From contig CM038919.1 in assembly GCA_021904315.1 (NCBI GenBank), forward strand, positions 2,046,001 to 2,110,000: 64,000 nucleotides of DNA, read 5' to 3'. The position numbers and the translations under genes are program-made. The notes beneath the pieces were generated by a model that made no database searches, was not told where the DNA came from, and saw nothing but the letters and a program-made list of their open reading frames with translations. This DNA is from Sphagnum magellanicum (lineage: Eukaryota; Streptophyta; Sphagnopsida; Sphagnales; Sphagnaceae). Shown piece by piece: positions 59,966 to 64,000 of this stretch. Each line of letters starts with the position of its first letter. Positions within the stretch are counted from its first letter, which is position 1.

Positions 59966-61236
59966 ATGATGATGATGATGATGACGACGACGATGATGCA
60001 GGCGTTTTGTAATACGGGGCTGCGGCCTGCTTCATCGATGAAGCAACCTCAATCTATTGCACACGGGTGTGCGGAGAAGAGGAGGAGGACTAGTAGGAGA
60101 AGTTCTTTGAAAAGTGTCAGAGCTTTGTTTAATCCCGGGGATGATCCTATTCTCAAGGAGGTTTTGAAGGTAAGGCTGGATATTGTTGCTTTCTGTTTTC
60201 ATCGGTCCAGGGTTGTAGTTTTGTTCTCCAGCTTCTAATGCAGAAGTTTGATGGATGGCGAATCTGCGCGTCTTAAAACCTAAAGAACACTCAGACAGAC
60301 AAGTCGGAGAACGGAAGAACAGAGGAGATGTCTTAGAAAGGCCTTGTTCTCAACAGTGGTTCTCAGAGCGTTTGTATTTGATCACTTTTGAATGCAGTCA
60401 CTCTTTGCTGCAACCTGACTTTTGAGGATTTCTGCTGCAATGTGGAAAAAATAGGGTTTTAGTTCAGCTTTTTTGATGGTTGTCAAACCAGGTACTTAAT
60501 GCAAGAGTCTTCTCATCATCAATTCAGAAGGGAGAAAGTAGGAGAGCAGAAAGTGTCAGACTCTTGTGTGTATCATGGTGTGGCCGCAAGTGCATATGTA
60601 CATTTACTGGGCTGTCCAAACAGAAACCCCTCATGAGTACAAATGGTCTGTTAAGGGTATATCTGTGAGCTCTTTGATTGCAGGTTCCTGATTGCAGTAA
60701 TCTACCTTACACATCTTCTCATGTCATCATCAATTCAGAAGAGAGAAAGTAGAAGAAGGAGAGCAGGTAGTGTCTGGCAGTTGTGTGTATCATCGATTCA
60801 TCATGTAGCAGAAATCGCATATGTATTTACTGCTGTCAAACAGAAACCTCTCATGAGTACAAATGATCTGTTAAGGCTATTTGTGAGCTCTTTGATTGCA
60901 GGTTTCTGATTGCAGTAGTCTACCTTACACTTCTTCCCATGTTGTTAATTTGGACTTCTCATGATCAATCCTGGTGTACACAGAATCAGCTGCAAGAATG
61001 TGGACTCCAGAGACTGAATCTAGTGTTTGGTATTGATTTTCTGGGGTTTTTATTGGGGACAGGAGCCAATTGCTTTCTTTGGGGGAGTGTTTGCAGGTTT
61101 GCTTCGGCTTGACCTGAATGAGGAGCCACTGCGGGAGTGGGTGGCACGGACTTCTGAGGCTGCTGGGCTAGATTTGTCAGAATCACCTTCTGCTGACGAT
61201 GATGATTCCATTCCTGAAGATATTCAAATTGACTGA
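59966..61236 (+). CDS. UPF0426-family chloroplast protein, two exons
   Basis: Exon 1 (59966-60169) and exon 2 (61063-61236) join in phase 0 at gttttgaag|gtaagg and ggacag|gagcca, giving 125 residues. The N-terminus is rich in Ser, Arg and Lys with few acidic residues (RRRTSRRSSLKSVRALF), fitting a chloroplast transit peptide. The mature part reads FNPGDDPILKEVLK, EPIAFFGGVFAGLLRLDLN and EEPLREWV, the signature of the plant UPF0426 family (Arabidopsis At1g28150 type). An acidic tail follows (DDDDSIPEDIQID). The Gly-rich FFGGVFAGLL segment could sit at a membrane. Molecular function is not known. The start is ambiguous among eight in-frame ATGs at 59966-60000; a TAG lies just upstream. The exon-2 stop is TGA. 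Confidence 0.8.
60513..60941 (+). repeat. 211-bp tandem duplication within the UPF0426 intron
   Basis: tcatcatcaattcagaag begins units at 60513 and 60724. Both continue through gtgtgtatcat, aaacagaaacc, ctcatgagtacaaatg, ctgttaagg and gagctctttgattgcagg to cttacac-tcttc-catg. Each unit contains ttgattgcag, an acceptor-like site. The second unit has small insertions. Confidence 0.9.
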
Positions 61237-62076
61237 TACAGGATCGGGATGCCACTGCTGGACAACACAGCAGTGGGTTCAGTACTGTCTTGTTATCTAT
61301 GTGAACTTTTGTCATATAAGAATGCGAGTTTATGCTAAAAGTTGAAGCAAAGTGGTAGTATGGCCATTACACATAGTGTGTTGGTGTTAGCTATGCCTCT
61401 TGAGTGCTTGCCAACATCATGACCGAGTCTTCCAGAAACACAACAGAAACTCAGGACTCAGATTTCGTATAATGCTTTGCCTGAAATTGTAGGCAGATCG
61501 TTGTACACTTATCTACACCCACCATGACAAGTTGATGAAGTTTGTGGGTAGTGATGACAGCTTGTGCTAATTGTACTGAAGGTGGTGGTTTGACACTTTG
61601 TGAGCAACTCTCAGGGTTATGACATGCACTCATTGTTATGTAAACCTTTCAAATTGGTTGTTGTGAAGATTTTCTCTGCAATATCATAGACAAGTGTTTG
61701 ATAGTAGTGTAGCATAAGAAAAAATTTAGTCACTTACAACTTGGGGTGCAGGTTATGTCTGTTCTTCTATGCACTTTTGGCTGGCCATGCAGGAATTTGC
61801 CAAGAAGATTAGGAACCTAAACATGCAGTGGTGGATGTGGCTTCTAAGTATCTCCAAGACCTGGGCCCTGTGTCAGGCAGATGATGATCCTGGTGAATAC
61901 CCAACTTTGCATACAAACATCTTATTTGACTTTACAAGCGGAACTTTGGACATGATCCAGTTGTAACAAGTACAAGCTGCTCAATTAACACAGTGAAATT
62001 GGTGGCTGTTTGCAAGAAGCTAGAATTCTGTATGACTCTAAGATACTGCATGTTGCTACCGAAGACCCTTTTTCCA
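61237..62076. other. 3' flank of the UPF0426 gene
   Basis: Probably 3' untranslated and flanking sequence. It begins with gccactgctggacaacacagcagtgggttc, a potential hairpin (ccactgctg / cagcagtgg at about 61252-61276). The frame at 61769-61966 is unrecognised. Confidence 0.45.
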
Positions 62077-62600
62077 CTGGGTTCCAGTTTAGGGTTTAGG
62101 GTTTAGCTAACTATGATGGTTACACTAGTGCACCATGAGGGATGAATGGTGGGTGGACAGGGAACACTTTTTCCATTTGATTCAGTTCCCTAGCTAACCA
62201 TGGTGGTCAGCTCAGTTTCTGTTTCCACATACCTACTACGAACCACCACTAGCACTTATCTATGTACCAAGGTGTCCCATCCTGATGATCTGCATGTGAT
62301 CTACTTACCTAGTAACCACCTATTATCCTAGCTTTCTAAAGGACCCATCCCTTGTAGGATAGTTTTAGGATAGATCATAAGTGAAATCAAATGTCAACTC
62401 AGACAGTTGGGGTTCATCCACAACTGAGTCAGAATAGGCTTTCAATGGATGGTGCACTCATGACTGTTGGTTGGTTGGTGTTGGTTATTCATAGTTAACC
62501 AAGAACCACCAGTGCACTATGAGGGATGGATGGTGGGTAGATAGGAAGCACTTTTTCATTAGGTTCCAATTCCCTAGCTAACCACAGTCGTTAGCACAAT
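62077..62600 (+). repeat. Dispersed repeat with internal direct repeats
   Basis: About 95 bases beginning at agtgcaccatgagggat (62130) recur at 62508, covering gatggtgggt, cactttttc, ccctagctaacca and gtcagc/gttagc. A third, partial unit leads at 62077. Between them lies text matching the minus strand of 12850-13285. The direct repeats could be short LTR-like ends or simple duplications. Confidence 0.65.
62089..62108 (+). repeat. Telomere-like (TTTAGGG)n patch
   Basis: tttagggtttagggtttag is nearly three plant telomere heptamers. It replaces the ttccctag or ttctctag found at the same place in the related units at about 62176, 62571 and (minus) 13262. Confidence 0.75.
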
Positions 62601-63185
62601 TTCCTAGACAAAGTCCCTTTTCATAGTGTCATATACCTCAAAACATCTTGTGAGTTAATTGGACATTGAAGGCTTCTCTTGTTACTTCTTGAATCTAACT
62701 ATGAGGCAAAGTCCTCAAGGTATATCCTATGATATCTTTGGTAAATATTTTGAACTAGAGTATACAAGTGTTGACATGATTCATATGCCTCATGTTCATT
62801 CCAATATCTCTATTACTGCTAAATTGGGCATTATCAATAATCAATTTTACAAGTTTTTGAGGCTTTGTGTTTCTAAAGATTTCCTTGTTTCTAAGATGGT
62901 TAGTCTTATTGTCTTTTTGAAGAACAAAGGCTACCTTCTAAACTTTTGTTCAAGAGGAATAGAGAGTTGGTCAATTAAAAAGAGGTCCTTTTTAGAATTT
63001 TAGCATTTGAGGTATTCTAAATGATTTCATGTAGAGTCTTGTTGTAAGTGGGTAGCTTCTTGTAAGCCTACTTTGTCTCAAATTTTTTCTCCAATCTATT
63101 CCTCTATGTTTTGTTTTTCCCTTTCTTTTATTTTTGTGTTTCTTATTGTGTTGTTGTGTCTTGCTAGCTAGTATCATGGTTGAGT

Positions 63186-63253
63186 CTTGCCATTGCTGGG
63201 TTGAGTCATGGAACCCGGCATCATGAAACCAGACTCAACCCAGCAATGGCAAG
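63186..63253. repeat. Perfect inverted repeat with 22-bp arms
   Basis: cttgccattgctgggttgag plus tc (63186-63207) is exactly reverse-complemented at 63232-63253, with 24 bases between. One more outer base pair (63185/63254) and a further tgg/cca pairing inside extend the stem. As RNA it would be a strong hairpin. No gene is recognised around it; the open frame 63180-63377 merely reads through it. Confidence 0.9.
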
Positions 63254-64000
63254 AAACCCATTGCCTAAACCTGATATGCAGGTTAGTGTTACACTAGCCT
63301 ATGCCCATTGCAGGAAGATGATGAAATCAAGTGATAGAGAAGTCAATATTATACATGTTATTGTTGATTGTCCCTGAACAAGATAGACTATTGTTCATTC
63401 ATATTGCAAGTGAGTATTTTTTTTAAGTTTTGTATTTTTTGATGTGTCCTTTCTTCCCAGTTTTATACAGCCTTTATTTAAGTCTTTCTTTGACTTCACA
63501 AAGTTTTAACCTTGTTCAAGCTTTTTTAATCATGAAAATGGAGATTTCTCAATTCCCACAAGAGAGATATATGGCTTAGTTTTGTTTTTATTATCTGCCT
63601 ACTAACCCAGTAGCCCTCACCTAATGTACTAACCATCTATTCACCTAGTTTGTCCCTAGTTAGATCCCTTATTTGTTGGTTCATCTCTTATTTTTGAAAA
63701 TGAATTTGGATTGGTATAAATGCACAAAATATTGTGCTACTGATTAACACATGTAGATTAAAATGACTACAAATCATTTGCTAGTCACAATGATTGGTCA
63801 TACTTTGAATGTTATCAATTGGTTGGGCATAGTGATCACTTGTGACTTTTAATTGTTTGTGAATGTGAAATGAGCAACATTAACCCCATATATTGGATGT
63901 AATAATTGTTTCTTCAAATTTTTCTCTTTTTTTTAAATTTGGGTTTTATGGATTAATTTTTAGTTATTGTTTTTAAAGGTTTGGGTATTAATATTAGGGT
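63254..64000. other. No recognisable gene at the window end
   Basis: AT-rich, non-periodic sequence with no open frame above about 65 codons that shows a motif. Confidence 0.5.

Noticed and set aside
61769..61966. 65-codon plus frame downstream of UPF0426
   Set aside because: Unrecognised, lies in the probable 3' flank and shows no splice or domain evidence.

Overview
The window looks like nuclear DNA of a land plant with a large, AT-rich, repeat-dense genome. The evidence is GT/AG spliced exons, a multi-B3 gene of the plant REM type, a chloroplast-targeted UPF0426 protein, plant-type purple acid phosphatase exons, and mostly decayed transposon sequence between them. A fern or gymnosperm would fit the wide repeat-filled spacing, but that is a guess. 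No rRNA or convincing tRNA gene, no CRISPR array and nothing bacterial was seen.

Layout. 1-18772 is dominated by a direct segmental duplication. Copy 1 (1-10096) is split by an old LINE of about 5.3 kb (1283-6579). Copy 2 (14107-18772) keeps the uninterrupted 'empty site'. Copy 2 ends inside a 54-bp tandem array that encodes an 18-residue repeat and is still intact in copy 1. 18893-19060 holds a third small fragment of the same unit. 19061-23310 has no recognisable gene. 23311-24569 (minus) carries the last four exons of a purple acid phosphatase with no 5' half. 24570-44600 is repeat country: a 30-bp-arm hairpin, SINE-like units, an AT-rich tract, a hAT transposase relic, short coding-like repeats, an unknown frame broken by one stop, and two adjacent elements with terminal inverted repeats.

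Genes. 44919-49953 (minus) is the main locus: three B3 DNA-binding domains, each split by a phase-0 intron at the same place, joined by charged linkers, with an unusual C-terminus. Its frame is interrupted at several points, so it is either decaying or has introns I could not place. 59966-61236 (plus) is a two-exon UPF0426 gene with a CpG-rich upstream region and a 211-bp duplication in its intron. The end of the window holds a dispersed repeat with a telomere-like insertion and a perfect 22-bp inverted repeat.

The genes do not form a pathway. They are isolated islands in repeats, and the most informative biology is the history recorded in the repeats (nested insertion, duplication breakpoints, telomere-motif patches) and in the B3 gene's exon-pair duplication.
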